A DNA stretch of 64,000 bases from Luteimicrobium album (lineage in GTDB: Bacteria; Actinomycetota; Actinomycetes; Actinomycetales; Cellulomonadaceae): assembly GCF_030161555.1 (NCBI RefSeq), contig NZ_BSUK01000001.1, forward strand, positions 3,472,001 to 3,536,000, in the 5' to 3' direction. The number at the start of each line of letters is the position of its first letter. Within the stretch, counting starts at the first letter, position 1. The notes below the pieces were generated by a model. The model had not been told where the DNA came from and did not search any database. It worked only from the letters and a program-made list of their open reading frames with translations. The translations under genes and the position numbers were made by a program. Below, in pieces: positions 10,071 to 20,156 of this stretch.

Positions 10071-11359
10071 GCGGGGTCGTGCTGGCCACGGTCGAGGAGG
10101 CCCTCGAGGAGCTGCGCGCCGGCCGACCGGTGCTCGTCGCGGACTCGCCCGAGCGCGAGAACGAGGTGGACGTCGTCCTGTCCGCGAAGGCCGCGACCCC
10201 CGAGTGGGTCGCGTGGACGATCCGGCACTCGAGCGGGTACCTCTGCGCGCCGATGCCGACGTGGCGGGCGGACGCGCTCGAGCTCCCGCTCATGGTGCCG
10301 CAGTCGCAGGATCCGCGGCGGACCGCGTACACGGTGACCGTCGACGCGGCGACGGGAGTCACGACGGGCATCTCGGCGGCCGACCGGACCCGCACCCTGC
10401 AGGTGCTGGCCGACGCCGCGAGCGGCCCGTCCGACCTGATCCGCCCGGGGCACGTGCTGCCCCTGCGCGCCGTGCCGGGCGGGGTGCTGCACCGCGCCGG
10501 GCACACCGAGGCCGCGGTGGACCTGTGCCGCCTGGCGGGGGCCGGCGTCGTCGGGGCGATCGCGGAGCTCGTGAACGACGACGGCACGATGATGCGGCTG
10601 GGCGACGTCGAGGCGCTGGCGGAACGCGACGGGCTGCTCATCCTCACGATCGCGGACCTCATCGCGTGGCGCCGCTCGCACGACCCGGTGAGCGAGTCGG
10701 AGGCGGCCCCCGGGGACGGGGCGGCGCACGCCCCGCGCGTCCGCGCCACCACGGAGGCCTTCCTTCCGACGGCGCACGGGCACTTCCGCATCCACGGGTA
10801 CCGCGACCTGCGGACCGGGGCGGAGCACGTGGCGCTCGTCCCGGCGAACCCGCCGCTCGAGCCCGCCGAGACCCCCGTGGTGCGCGTGCACTCCGAGTGC
10901 CTGACGGGGGACGCGTTCGGGTCGCTGCGCTGCGACTGCGGTCCGCAGCTCCACGCCGCGATGGAGACCGTGACCCGCGAGGGCGGCGCGGTCGTGTACC
11001 TGCGCGGGCACGAGGGCCGCGGGATCGGGCTGCTGGCCAAGGTCCACGCGTACGCGCTGCAGGACGCCGGCCTCGACACCGTGCAGGCGAACCTCGAGCT
11101 GGGCTGGCCCGTGGACCGGCGCGAGTACGGGGCCGCGGCCGCGATCCTCGCGGACCTCGGGCTCGGGCGCGTGGAGCTGCTGACCAACAACCCGGCCAAG
11201 GTGTCGGGGCTCACGGCGAGCGGCATCGACGTGGCCTCGACCCGGCGCCTCGAGGTGGGGCGCTCGGTCTACAACGACGCGTACCTGCGCACCAAGAAGG
11301 ACCAGATGGGCCACCTGCTGGAGTCCATCACCGACAACGACACGGAGGAGCACGCATGA
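10067..11359 (+). CDS. ribBA: Bifunctional DHBP synthase / GTP cyclohydrolase II
   Basis: Supplies both precursors of riboflavin. Residues about 1-205 are the DHBP synthase domain; its acidic loop reads ERENEVDVV, with Val where many homologues have Gly, and [21 protein letters not shown] follows. Residues about 220-430 are GTP cyclohydrolase II with the zinc site [17 protein letters not shown], the catalytic loop [15 protein letters not shown] and [12 protein letters not shown]. The protein has 430 residues. It overlaps ribE and ribH by four bases, so the operon is tightly coupled. Confidence 0.95.
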   Translation: MSGVVLATVEEALEELRAGRPVLVADSPERENEVDVVLSAKAATPEWVAWTIRHSSGYLCAPMPTWRADALELPLMVPQSQDPRRTAYTVTVDAATGVTTGISAADRTRTLQVLADAASGPSDLIRPGHVLPLRAVPGGVLHRAGHTEAAVDLCRLAGAGVVGAIAELVNDDGTMMRLGDVEALAERDGLLILTIADLIAWRRSHDPVSESEAAPGDGAAHAPRVRATTEAFLPTAHGHFRIHGYRDLRTGAEHVALVPANPPLEPAETPVVRVHSECLTGDAFGSLRCDCGPQLHAAMETVTREGGAVVYLRGHEGRGIGLLAKVHAYALQDAGLDTVQANLELGWPVDRREYGAAAAILADLGLGRVELLTNNPAKVSGLTASGIDVASTRRLEVGRSVYNDAYLRTKKDQMGHLLESITDNDTEEHA

Positions 11360-11820
11360 GCGGCGCCGGAGCACCGACCATCCACACCGACGGGACGGGC
11401 CTGCGGGTCACGGTCGTCGCGGCGAGCTGGCACGACGTCGTCATGGACGGCCTGCTCGCGGGCGCGCGACGCGCCCTGGCGGAGGCCAACGTCACCGACG
11501 TGCGGGAGATCCGCGTCCCCGGGACGTTCGAGCTGCCGGTCGCCGCGGCGCGCGCGGCCGCGACCTCGGACGCCGTCGTGGCGCTCGGCGTCGTGATCCG
11601 CGGCGGGACCCCGCACTTCGAGTACGTGTGCGAGGCCGCGACGCTGGGCCTGACGGACGTCGCGACCCGGACGGGCGTCCCCGTCGGGTTCGGCGTGCTC
11701 ACCTGCGACGACGAGCAGCAGGCGCTCGACCGCGCCGGTCTGCCCGGGTCGAAGGAGGACAAGGGCGCCGAGGCGGCGGAGGCTGCCGTCGCGACCGTCG
11801 TCGCGCTCCGCACCCTCTGA
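11356..11820 (+). CDS. ribH: 6,7-dimethyl-8-ribityllumazine synthase
   Basis: Condenses the RibBA and RibD products to the lumazine precursor; family members form hollow icosahedral or pentameric shells. The 154-residue protein shows [18 protein letters not shown], the substrate-binding [33 protein letters not shown] with the catalytic His, and [20 protein letters not shown]. It is the last gene of the operon and its ATG overlaps the ribBA stop. Confidence 0.95.
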   Translation: MSGAGAPTIHTDGTGLRVTVVAASWHDVVMDGLLAGARRALAEANVTDVREIRVPGTFELPVAAARAAATSDAVVALGVVIRGGTPHFEYVCEAATLGLTDVATRTGVPVGFGVLTCDDEQQALDRAGLPGSKEDKGAEAAEAAVATVVALRTL

Positions 11821-11893
11821 CCCGACTCCTCAGAGCCTGCCCGGTGGGCGGACCACCCGACGCCCCTCGCTGTCGCGCCACTAGGCTGACGGG

Positions 11894-12157
11894 GTGAAGA
11901 CCTTCGATGCCCTGTTCGCCGAGCTCACCGAGAAGGCCGCCGCCCGCCCCGAGGGGTCGGGCACGGTCGCGGAGCTGGACGCCGGCGTGCATGCGATCGG
12001 CAAGAAGATCGTCGAGGAGGCCGCCGAGGTCTGGATGGCGGCCGAGCACGAGACGCTCGATGACGCCGCGCTGGAGATCTCCCAGCTCCTCTACCACCTG
12101 CAGGTGCTGATGGTCGCGAAGGGGCTGACGCTCGAGGACGTGTACCGCCATCTGTGA
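11894..12157 (+). CDS. hisE: Phosphoribosyl-ATP pyrophosphatase HisE
   Basis: Hydrolyses phosphoribosyl-ATP to phosphoribosyl-AMP, the second step of histidine synthesis. The 87-residue all-helical protein carries the MazG-like metal-binding segment [17 protein letters not shown] and [18 protein letters not shown], with Glu/Asp in the expected places. GTG is the start; TAGGCT (11882-11887) ends 6 nt before it, which indicates a leaderless transcript. hisG follows after 87 bp. Confidence 0.93.
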   Translation: MKTFDALFAELTEKAAARPEGSGTVAELDAGVHAIGKKIVEEAAEVWMAAEHETLDDAALEISQLLYHLQVLMVAKGLTLEDVYRHL

Positions 12158-12244
12158 CGGGCTCGCGCTCGCCGCAGCGCCCGGCCCGACGTCCCCGCCG
12201 ACCCCGTGACTCGTCGACCTTCTGAATCCCTGAGGATCCCCGCC

Positions 12245-13093
12245 GTGCTCCGTATCGCCGTGCCCAACAAGGGCTCCCTGTCCGAACCCGCCGCCGACAT
12301 GCTCCGCGAGGCGGGCTACCGCCAGCGCCGTGACCCGCGCGAACTCGTGCTCGCCGACCCCGACAACGACGTCGAGTTCTTCTTCCTGCGTCCCCGCGAC
12401 GTCGCCGTGTACGTCGGCGCCGGCACCGTCGACGTCGGGATCACCGGTCGCGACCTCATGATCGACTCGGGCGCGACCGACGTCGAGCACCTCTCGCTCG
12501 GCTTCGCCCGCTCCACCTTCCGGTTCGCCGCCCCCATCGGCACGGCGACCACGGTCGAGGACGTCGCCGGCAAGCGCGTCGCGACGTCGTACCCGGGCCT
12601 CGTGCTCGCGCATTTGGCCGAGAAGGACGTCGAGCCGGCCGCCGTCGTGCACCTCGACGGCGCCGTGGAGACCGCGGTGCGCCTCGGCGTCGCCGACGTG
12701 ATCGCGGACGTCGTCGAGACCGGGACGACGCTGCGCGCGGCCGGGCTCGAGGTCTTCGGCGACCCGCTGCTCGTGTCCGAGGCGGTGCTCATCCGCAACG
12801 GCGACCTGCCCGAGCCCGAGGGCCTCGACGTGCTGACGCGCCGCCTCCAGGGCGTGCTCACGGCCCGCGAGTACGTGCTCATGGACTACGACTGCCCGCT
12901 CGACCTCGTCGAGCAGGCAGTCGCCGTGACGCCGGGCCTTGAGTCGCCGACGGTCTCGCCGTTGCACGACCGGTCGTGGGCCGCGGTCCGCGCGATGGTC
13001 CCGCGCAGCCAGACCAACCGTGTCATGGACACCCTGTACGACCTGGGTGCCCGTGCGATCCTGGTGACGTCGATCCACGCCTGCCGGCTCTGA
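12245..13093 (+). CDS. hisG: ATP phosphoribosyltransferase, long form
   Basis: Catalyses the first, feedback-inhibited step of histidine synthesis. The protein begins [20 protein letters not shown], contains [15 protein letters not shown] and the PRPP-binding region [16 protein letters not shown], and has the C-terminal regulatory domain ([14 protein letters not shown] to [10 protein letters not shown]) that marks the long, HisZ-independent form. GTG 12245 gives 282 residues and matches the usual N-terminus; the frame is open to 12206. Downstream of hisE on the same strand. Confidence 0.93.
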   Translation: MLRIAVPNKGSLSEPAADMLREAGYRQRRDPRELVLADPDNDVEFFFLRPRDVAVYVGAGTVDVGITGRDLMIDSGATDVEHLSLGFARSTFRFAAPIGTATTVEDVAGKRVATSYPGLVLAHLAEKDVEPAAVVHLDGAVETAVRLGVADVIADVVETGTTLRAAGLEVFGDPLLVSEAVLIRNGDLPEPEGLDVLTRRLQGVLTAREYVLMDYDCPLDLVEQAVAVTPGLESPTVSPLHDRSWAAVRAMVPRSQTNRVMDTLYDLGARAILVTSIHACRL

Positions 13094-13114
13094 CGCCCGG
13101 GCGGAAGGGGAGCG

Positions 13115-13581
13115 ATGCCCGACGGCGACCTCTACGCCACCTTCCGTCCCCGCTTCGCCCTGATCGCCGGTGCGATCACGGGCACCGTCTTCGTGGTCGG
13201 CTGCATCATCGTGGCGGTGACGGGGGTCGGTCCCACGTTCCGGACCGGCGAGCGCGTCTCGATCGTCGTGATCGGGCTGCTCGGCGGCTGGCTCGTCGAG
13301 CTGCTGGTGAACACCCGCGCGGTGCCCAGCCCTGAAGCTCTCGTCGTGAGCAACATCGTCCGACGGCGCAGGCTCGACTGGGCCGAGGTCGTGGCCGTGC
13401 ACTTCGGCCCCAACGACCCGTGGGTCGTCCTCGACCTCGCGGACGGCAAGACGCTCGCGGTCATGGCGATCCAGCGGGCCGACGGCGCACGCGGGACCCG
13501 GGCTGCGAACCGCCTCGTGCACCTCGTCGAGCTGCACGGCGAGGCCCCGGAGACGCCGTCGGAACCCCCGAACGCCACTAG
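13115..13581 (+). CDS. PH-domain membrane protein (probable frameshift near the end)
   Basis: The N-terminus has two hydrophobic segments (residues about 12-33 and 46-65), followed by a PH-like domain rich in beta strands (LVVSNIVRRRRLDWAEVVAV, then WVVLDLADGKTLAVMAI). Small proteins of this type commonly sit next to hisG in Micrococcales; the function is unknown. As sequenced, the frame stays open far into the antisense helicase gene. One missing C in GGAACCCCCGAACG (13561-13573) would give ...PSEPPERH and a stop at 13579-13581, in front of a strong terminator. I take this as the true end. RBS AGGGGAG precedes ATG 13115. Confidence 0.65.
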
Positions 13582-13624
13582 CCCCGCCGCGAAAGAGTGC
13601 GCGCGGACGTCTCCCTCGGCGGGG

Positions 13625-13670
13625 AAGACGACGGCCCGCGCACCTTGCGAGGTGCGCGGGCCGTCGTCTT
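13625..13670. terminator. Bidirectional intrinsic terminator
   Basis: A perfect 21-bp inverted repeat (13625-13645 and 13650-13670) with a TGCG loop and TT/AA ends lies between the convergent PH-domain and DEAD-box genes. It should terminate transcription from both sides. Confidence 0.85.
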
Positions 13671-13690
13671 CCTACGTCAGTCGCGCGTCG

Positions 13691-15531
13691 TCAGTCGCGA
13701 CGCGGGCGGCGCGCCGCGCTCGGGGCGCCCTTGTCGACGGCGATCCGCAGCGGGCGGCCACCGACGCGCGCGCGGCCGATCCGGTCGAGTGTGGCGGCGT
13801 CGAGCGGGCGGCCGATCTCGACGAGCGAGAACGAGCCGAAGATGTCGATCTTGCCGACGTCCTTGCCCGAGAGGCCGCCCTCGTTCGCGAGCGCCCCGAC
13901 GATCCCGCGCGGCTCGACGCCGTGCGTGTGCCCGACGGCCACGCGGTAGCGCGTGCCGTTCGCGAGCCGGCGCGCGGGGCGGCCGTCGTCGTCGCGTGCG
14001 CCGCCCGGACGGCGGTCGGGACGACCGTCGCGGCGACGGGCCCCGCGGTCGTCGTCGTGCCCCGGCGCGCGGCGCGGGCGCGCCCCGTCCTCGACCTCGC
14101 GGCGCTGACGCACCGCGCGCGATGCGGCGGCGAGCTCGGCGGCCTCGTTCTCGGCCTCGATGGCCTCGCGCGACTTCGGGCCCTTGTCCCCGACGAACAG
14201 CGCGGCGAGGGTGCCAGCGAGCTCGACGGCGTCGAGGTCGGGGTGCGCGGCCAGGTGCTCGCGGACGAGGCGCACGTAGAGCTCGAGGCGACCCGCCTCG
14301 TGGCGCTCGGCGACGTCGTCGAGCATGCGGCGGACCCGGTGCGCCGAGACGTCCGCGGGCGTCGGGATCGAGATCTCCTCGAGCGGCGTGCGGGTGGTGC
14401 GCTCGATCTGGCGCAGGCGACCCCGCTCGTGGGGCGTGACGAAGCTCAGCGCCTCGCCGGTCCGCCCGGCGCGGCCCGTGCGGCCGATGCGGTGCACGTA
14501 GGCCTCGGGCTCGCCCGGCAGGTCGAAGTTCACGACCAGGCCGATGCGGTCGACGTCGAGGCCGCGGGCCGCGACGTCGGTGGCGACGAGGACGTCGATC
14601 TGGCCCGAGCGCAGGCGCTCGACGATCTTCTCGCGATCCTTCTGCGCGACGTCGCCGGAGATCGTCGCGGCGGCGATCCCGCGCTCGACCAGTGCCGTGC
14701 CGACGTCCTCGGCCGCACCGCGGGTGCGGCAGAACACGATCGCCGCGTCGGCGTCGCTCGTCTGCAGGACGCGCACCAGCGAGCCGGCCTTGTGGCGGAA
14801 GGGCACGATCGCGTACGTCTGGTGGACCGTCGTCACGGTGGAGGCCTGGCGCGTGACCGCGATCTCGACGGGGTCGTTGAGGTGCTGCTGCGCGACCCGG
14901 CGGATCGGGGCCGGCATCGTCGCGGAGAACAGCGCGACCTGACGCTCGGCGGGGGCGGCACCGAAGATGGTGTCGACGTCCTCCGCGAAGCCCATGCGGA
15001 GCATCTCGTCGGCCTCGTCGAGCGCGAGGAAGCGGACGTCGTCGAGCACGAGGTTCTTGCGCTCGAGGTGGTCGATCACGCGGCCGGGCGTGCCGACGAC
15101 GACCTGGGCGCCGCGCTGCAGCGCGCGCTGCTGCGGGAGGTACGGGGCGCCGCCGTAGACCGCGAGCACCTCGACGCCCGTGAGGGCGGACGCGAAGCTC
15201 TCGATCGCCTCGGCGACCTGGAGCGCGAGCTCGCGGGTCGGGGTGAGGACGAGCGCCTGCGTCTTGTGCAGGTCGGGGTCGACGCGCGAGAGGAGCGGCA
15301 GCCCGAACGCGGCGGTCTTGCCGGTGCCGGTCTGCGCGACACCGGTGATGTCGCGGCCCGCGAGGAGCGGGGGATCGCGGCGGCCTGGATCGCCGACGGC
15401 GTCACGAACCCGAGCGCCTCCACGGCCTCGAGGAGCGTGGCGGGCAGGCCGAGGTCGCGGAACGTCGTCTCGGGGGCGGTGTCGGTGGTGGCCTGCTCGG
15501 GGGCAGGGGAGGGCGTGGTCATCTCGGTCAT
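13691..15531 (-). CDS. DEAD-box RNA helicase with DbpA-type RNA-binding domain (one frameshift)
   Basis: ATP-dependent RNA helicase of the CsdA/DbpA type, likely acting in ribosome assembly or RNA decay. The order is Q motif (TFRDLGLPATLLEAVEALGF), Walker A AQTGTGKTAAF, PTRELALQV, GTPGRVIDHL, DEAD as LALDEADEMLRMGF, SAT, then the second RecA domain with VATDVAARGLDVDRI and YVHRIGRTGRAGRTG. A basic linker leads to a C-terminal RRM-like domain (GIVGALANEGGLSGKDVGKI). The frame breaks near 15371 (one base short in a C run on the coding strand). Restored length is 613 residues from ATG 15531. Confidence 0.9.
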
Positions 15532-15807
15532 GGGAACCGTCCGGTCGGGGTATCGCATGCGGCGAAGAGGGCCGCGGTCGCATCTCCCGGGACACACGAG
15601 AAGAGGTTCCGACGAAGGGTCCACGCCGCGGGAGCGGCGGCCCGGAGGAGTCGGACGGTTGCCTCGGTCTGCGACCGAGCACCAGCCAGGAACGGCGACG
15701 ACTGCGAAAGGGGTCGCTCCATCCTACCGGACGGCGCCCGCGGCCCCGGCGGACCGTCGGCCGACGTGGCCGACGTCACGACCTCCGGCACCTCATAGAC
15801 TGTCCCG

Positions 15808-16425
15808 GTGGCGGACGACAAGGACGATCTGGACGAGGCGACCGACCGGGTCCTGACGGTTCCCAACCTCATCAGCGTGATCCGGCTCCTGCTGGTGCCG
15901 GTCTTCGCGATCCTCATCGCGACGCACCACGACGTGTGGGCGATCGTCGTGCTGGCGGTCTCCGGCGCGTCCGACTGGCTCGACGGCGTCGCCGCGCGCC
16001 GCCTGCACCAGGTGAGCAAGCTCGGGCAGGTGCTCGACCCGGCCGCGGACCGCCTCTTCATCCTCGTGACGCTCCTCGGCCTCGCGCTGCGCGACATCAT
16101 CCCGTGGTGGCTCGTCGCCGTGCTCCTGGCGCGCGAGGTCGCGGTCGGCGTCACGCTCCCGATGCTCGCTCGTCGGGGCTACGGGCCGTTGCCGGTGAAC
16201 TTCATCGGGAAGGCCGCGACGCTCACGCTCATGTACGCGTTCCCGCTCCTCCTGCTCGGCCAGATCGACGGCTGGGTCGGCACGGTCGCCGGCGTCGCCG
16301 GGTGGGCGTTCGCCTGGTGGGGCGTCGGCCTCTACTGGTGGGCGGGCTTCCTCTACCTGCGCGGGGCCGCTCGTCTCCTGCGTTCCACCGACGGGCCCGA
16401 CGGCGCCCAGGGCGCGACGGCGTGA
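15808..16425 (+). CDS. CDP-alcohol phosphatidyltransferase (PgsA-like)
   Basis: A 205-residue membrane enzyme with about five membrane segments. It carries the CDP-alcohol phosphotransferase signature: DWLDGVAARRL followed by GQVLDPAADR, with all the Asp, Gly and Arg positions present. The family makes phosphatidylglycerophosphate, cardiolipin or phosphatidylinositol-type lipids; the exact acceptor is not readable, although this genomic position corresponds to pgsA2 of mycobacteria. GTG 15808 follows TAGACT (15796-15801) by 6 nt. It overlaps the next gene by four bases (GTGA). Confidence 0.87.
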   Translation: MADDKDDLDEATDRVLTVPNLISVIRLLLVPVFAILIATHHDVWAIVVLAVSGASDWLDGVAARRLHQVSKLGQVLDPAADRLFILVTLLGLALRDIIPWWLVAVLLAREVAVGVTLPMLARRGYGPLPVNFIGKAATLTLMYAFPLLLLGQIDGWVGTVAGVAGWAFAWWGVGLYWWAGFLYLRGAARLLRSTDGPDGAQGATA

Positions 16426-17275
16426 GCGTCCCGGCTCCGACGCCGCCGCGCCGGGCGCGGCGGCCCGACGAGTCCATGACCCTGCTCACCGAGGTCATGG
16501 AGCACCCACTCGACCCCGGGTACGCCGAGGCGGCTCGCGCCCGCGAGCTCGGGACCCGCGGCGGCCCGACCGTGCCGGAGCGTGCCGTCGCCGTGCTGCT
16601 CGCGGCCGCGCTCGGGCTCGTGACCGTCGTCGCGGTCCAGAGCCTCCGCGCGCCGTCGCCGAGCATCGTCGAGGCGCGCACCGTCCTGCAGCAGCAGATC
16701 ACCGAGCGGCAGGACCGGGCCGACGCCCTGAGCCGGAGCATCGCCACGACGAGCAACGAGGTCGACGCGCTCCAGTCGCAGGCCCTCGCCGAGCAGTCGC
16801 CGTCGCTGCTCGCGACCGTCCAGGACGACACCGTCGCGTCGGGCGCGGCCGCCGTGTCCGGGCCGGGCCTCACGGTCACGGTCGCCGACGCGTCGGACGC
16901 TGTCGCCGCGGACGGGACGGTCGACCCCGACCGCCGCGTCCAGGACTCCGACCTCCAGAACGTGGTCAACGCCCTCTGGGCGGGGGCGCCGAGGCCGTCG
17001 CGATCAACGGGCAACGCCTCACGTCGACGACCGCGATCCGGAGCGCCGGCAGCGCGATCCTCGTCGACTTCGTCGGGCTCGCGTCGCCGTACCACGTCCA
17101 GGCGATCGGCGACCCGGACGCCCTGCGCAGCTCGTTCGCCGCGTCGAACGCCGCCGACCAGCTCAAGGTGCTCGGCGAGTCGTACGGACTGGAGTCGTCG
17201 GTGGCGACGGAGAAGCACCTCGATCTCGACGGCGGTGGCCCGTCGACGCTGCAGTACGCCAAGCCCCTACACTGA
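16422..17275 (+). CDS. DUF881 family membrane-anchored protein, first copy (one frameshift)
   Basis: An N-terminal cytoplasmic stretch is followed by one membrane segment (VAVLLAAALGLVTVVAVQ, near residue 70) and an extracytoplasmic coiled coil (residues about 90-125). The DUF881 domain (VSGPGLTVTVADAS, then NALWAGGAEAVAINGQRLT) closes the protein. The frame breaks near 16983 in GCGGGGGCG, one G short; restored length is 284 residues ending at 17275. Two DUF881 proteins flanking a small basic protein are a conserved actinobacterial set linked by context to envelope or division functions; the role is unproven. Confidence 0.82.
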
Positions 17276-17297
17276 GCAGCCGTCGAAGGAGGCAGCA

Positions 17298-17629
17298 GTG
17301 ATCGCTTTTGTCGGGCTCGTGATCGGTGTCGTGGCCGGTCTCGTCCTGCAGCCCACCGTGCCGGTGTCGTTGCAGCCGTACCTGCCCATCGCGGTGGTGG
17401 CGGCCCTCGACGCCCTGTTCGGGGGCTGCGCGCGAAGCTCGACGGGATGTTCGACGACCGCGTCTTCCTCGTGTCGTTCCTCTCGAACGTCGTCGTGGCC
17501 GCGCTCATCGTGTTCCTCGGCGACCAGCTCGGCGTCGGGTCGCAGCTCTCGACCGCGGTCGTCGTCGTCCTGGGCATCCGGATCTTCTCCAACGCGGCCG
17601 CGATCCGCCGCCACATCTTCAAGGCCTGA
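17298..17629 (+). CDS. sbp: Small basic family protein (DUF1290), one frameshift
   Basis: A membrane protein of 110 residues with three hydrophobic segments: VIAFVGLVIGVVAGLVLQP, YLPIAVVAALDALFGG and FLSNVVVAALIVFLGDQL. The segment LRAKLDGMFDDRVF is typical of the family. It is related to the Bacillus sbp gene near ftsA-ftsZ; function unknown. The frame breaks near 17425 in TTCGGGGGCTG, one G short. The GTG start is preceded by GAAGGAGG, and the gene lies between the two DUF881 genes. Confidence 0.85.
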
Positions 17630-17632
17630 CGC

Positions 17633-18676
17633 GTGGGCGAGCCGAACGAGCCGGAGCGGACGGAGCCCGAGCCCGAGGAGACAGCGCCCCCGGGTGACGA
17701 GGCGGCCGAGACCGTCGAGCCCGCGGACGACGCCGCTGAGAGCGAGAGCGAGGGCGAGGGCGAGCCGGCGACGGACCCCGCGTCGGACATCCCGGACGAT
17801 GCCCTGTCGCACGACGACGAGCCTGCCGCGTCGGCCGAGGAGGAGTCGCACCACGGTCGCCACGCGGGGCAGCACGTGGCCGACGACGTGGCGGACGAGG
17901 CGCCCGACGGCGGCCCGCGCGACGAGCCTGCGCCGCCGGGCGGCCTGCGCGGCTGGTCAGGCCTGCGGACGCTGCTGCGCCCGCGGATCAACACCTCGCA
18001 GCTCATCGTCGCCGTGCTGTGCGCGGCGCTGGGCTTCGCTCTCATCGTCCAGGTGCACCAGAACCAGTCCGACAACCTGTCCTCGCTGCGCCAGTCCGAC
18101 CTCGTCCGGCTGCTCGACGACGTCACGCAGCGCACGCAGACCCTGGAGAAGGAGCAGAACGACCTCACCACGACGCGGGACCGGCTCAAGAGCAGCTCGG
18201 GGAGCCGGCAGGCCGCGATCGACCTCGCGACGCAGCGGGCCCAGGTCCAGGGGATCCTGTCGGGCCGGCTTCCGGCCGAGGGCCCGGGCATCCGGTTGAA
18301 GATCACGCAGGGGACGCAGGTCGTGGGGGCCGCGACCATGTTCAACGTCCTCGAGGAGCTGCGGAACGCGGGCGCCGAGGCGGTACAGGTCAACGACGTC
18401 CGGCTCGTCGCGTCGAGCTGGTTCGAGGTCCACGGCGACACGCTCGTCGCGGACGGCCAACCCCTCGGGTCGCCGTACGTCTGGAAGGCGATCGGCGACC
18501 CCGACACGCTCGCCCCCGCGCTCGGCATCCCTGGCGGCGCGCTGGCCGCCGTCCGGAACACGGGGGCGACGGCCGAGGTCACGACCCCCAAGAAGGTCGA
18601 GGTCACGGCCACGCGCGAGCCCGGCACGCCCCAGTACGCGACGCCCAAGCCGGTGCCCACCGGTTCCGGTTCCTGA
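17633..18676 (+). CDS. DUF881 family membrane-anchored protein, second copy
   Basis: A 347-residue protein with an unusually long acidic, low-complexity N-terminus (residues 1-110, rich in Glu, Asp, Ala and Pro). One membrane segment (LIVAVLCAALGFALIVQ) and a coiled coil (DVTQRTQTLEKEQNDLTTT) follow, then the DUF881 domain (LPAEGPGIRLKITQG, NVLEELRNAGAEAVQVND). The tail is Thr/Pro rich. It starts with GTG four bases after sbp, so it is in the same transcription unit. The partner and function are unknown. Confidence 0.84.
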   Translation: MGEPNEPERTEPEPEETAPPGDEAAETVEPADDAAESESEGEGEPATDPASDIPDDALSHDDEPAASAEEESHHGRHAGQHVADDVADEAPDGGPRDEPAPPGGLRGWSGLRTLLRPRINTSQLIVAVLCAALGFALIVQVHQNQSDNLSSLRQSDLVRLLDDVTQRTQTLEKEQNDLTTTRDRLKSSSGSRQAAIDLATQRAQVQGILSGRLPAEGPGIRLKITQGTQVVGAATMFNVLEELRNAGAEAVQVNDVRLVASSWFEVHGDTLVADGQPLGSPYVWKAIGDPDTLAPALGIPGGALAAVRNTGATAEVTTPKKVEVTATREPGTPQYATPKPVPTGSGS

Positions 18677-18822
18677 TCCGTGACACCAGCCGGACGCTGC
18701 TGCGCGCGACGCCCGTGGCCGCCTACTGTTGTCACCTGAGGTTGTAGTAGGTTTTTCGGTCACGGGCGGAGCCTCCGCCCGCGCCGGCCGTCCTGGTCGG
18801 TGCCACGTCCCGAGGAGGCGCA

Positions 18823-19301
18823 ATGACAGTTCCCGGCGGTGGCGCGACGGACCCTCGGGGCGGCGACACGACCATCAGCTTCCACCGCACCGACCAGGTG
18901 GGGGACCTGCCGGAGGAGCCGGCCACCCGTCGTCGTCCGAACGACGAGGAGTCCGAGACGATCGCGGCGCTCCCGCCGGGGTCGGCGCTCCTGGTGATGC
19001 AGCGCGGTGGTGCCGGTGTCGAGCGGATCCTCCTGGACGCGGACCGCGTGAGCGCCGGCCGTAGCGAGCACGCGGACATCTTCCTCGACGACGTGACGGT
19101 CTCGCGCAAGCACGCGGAGTTCGTGCGCGAGGGCAGCCGCTACACGGTGCGCGACACCGGGTCCCTCAACGGCACCTACGTGAACCGTGCCCGCGTGGAC
19201 GCTGCGCCGCTCTCGACGGGCGACGAGGTCCAGATCGGCAAGTTCCGCCTGACGTACTACGAGAGCCGTGCCGCGGCAGCGGGGCGGGCGGCGAGGCGTG
19301 A
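18823..19301 (+). CDS. garA: FHA-domain regulator GarA/OdhI-like (frameshift near the end)
   Basis: GarA/OdhI proteins bind and inhibit 2-oxoglutarate dehydrogenase and glutamate dehydrogenase until a Ser/Thr kinase phosphorylates their N-terminal threonines. Here the tail has DTTISF (Thr16/Thr17), matching the ETTSVF site of GarA. The FHA domain follows: LPPGSALLVMQRG, SAGRSEHADIFLDDVTVSRKH and GSLNGTYVNRARVD. The frame as sequenced runs on into the next gene. One missing G near 19285 (GCGGGGCGGG) would end it at TGA 19299-19301, four bases into ftsR, giving 159 residues. In mycobacteria gcvH precedes garA; it is absent here. Confidence 0.87.
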
Positions 19302-20110
19302 GCACGTCGTCCGCGCTCGCGAGGGACGACGACCCGGACGCCTCGGGGCGTGGTGCCCTGCGGGCGTGGCCGCCCGGCGTCGCGCGGACCCCGACGATGC
19401 GGATCTCGGACGTGCTGCGCGCGCTCCGGGACGACTTCCCGTCGGTCAGCCACTCCAAGCTGCGGTTCCTCGAGGAGCAGGGGCTCGTGGAGCCCGTGCG
19501 GACGGCGGCGGGCTACCGCCAGTACAGCCCGGCGGACGTCGAGCGGATCCGCTTCGTCCTCGTCGAGCAGCGTGACCGCTACCTGCCGCTCAAGGTGATC
19601 AAGGACCGCCTCGAGGAGCTTGACGCGGGCGAGATCGAGCTCGGCCGCCCTGCCGCGCGCAGCCACGAGGTGCGCGTCCGCGAGGTCCGCGAGCCGGGCG
19701 TCGCGGAGCGCTCAGGCCCGGACCCCTCCCCGGCGGCCCCCGCACCCGGCACCAGCGTCCACGACGACGGCGAGCCCGAGGCCGAGGTCGATCGCGCGCT
19801 CGTCGACGGGCTCGTCTCGGCCGGCGTGCTGCGCGTCGGCCCCGGAGGCCGCCTCGACGCGACGGCCGGCGAGATCCTCCGGGCGGCGACGGCGCTCGGC
19901 AGGTACGGCATCGAGCCGCGCCACCTGCGGTCGCTGCGCACGGCTCTCGACCGTGAGGTCGCGCTCGCCCGGCAGGTGGTCGCGCCGCTGCGGAGCCAGC
20001 AGTCGCCAGCGGCCCGGGTGCGTGCGGACGAGACGGCGGACGAGATCGGGGACCTCTTCGTCCGGTTGCACGCCGCGTGGCTGCGCCAGGAGATCGCCGA
20101 CCTCGCCTGA
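19298..20110 (+). CDS. ftsR: MerR-family regulator FtsR-like (Rv1828 type)
   Basis: The N-terminal MerR winged helix lies at residues about 33-105 (MRISDVLRALRDDFPSVS, then KLRFLEEQGLVEPVRTAAGY). A variable linker and a C-terminal helical domain follow. Orthologues in Corynebacterium activate ftsZ, and the position after garA matches Rv1828. GTG 19298 would overlap the garA stop by four bases. The protein has 270 residues. No effector-binding domain of the drug-sensing MerR type is visible. Confidence 0.8.
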   Translation: MSTSSALARDDDPDASGRGALRAWPPGVARTPTMRISDVLRALRDDFPSVSHSKLRFLEEQGLVEPVRTAAGYRQYSPADVERIRFVLVEQRDRYLPLKVIKDRLEELDAGEIELGRPAARSHEVRVREVREPGVAERSGPDPSPAAPAPGTSVHDDGEPEAEVDRALVDGLVSAGVLRVGPGGRLDATAGEILRAATALGRYGIEPRHLRSLRTALDREVALARQVVAPLRSQQSPAARVRADETADEIGDLFVRLHAAWLRQEIADLA

Positions 20111-20156
20111 CGCGGTCGCCGTACCCGCCGGCAGGCGGTCGTCGTACCGTGGAGTG

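Noticed and set aside
13582..15856. Long open + strand frame continuing the PH-domain gene for 913 codons
   Set aside because: It is antisense to a clear DEAD-box helicase and crosses a strong terminator; it is explained by a missing base and high GC.
19302..19575. Extension of the FHA protein beyond its domain
   Set aside because: It lies entirely inside the MerR gene in another frame; a one-base repair ends the FHA gene at 19301.
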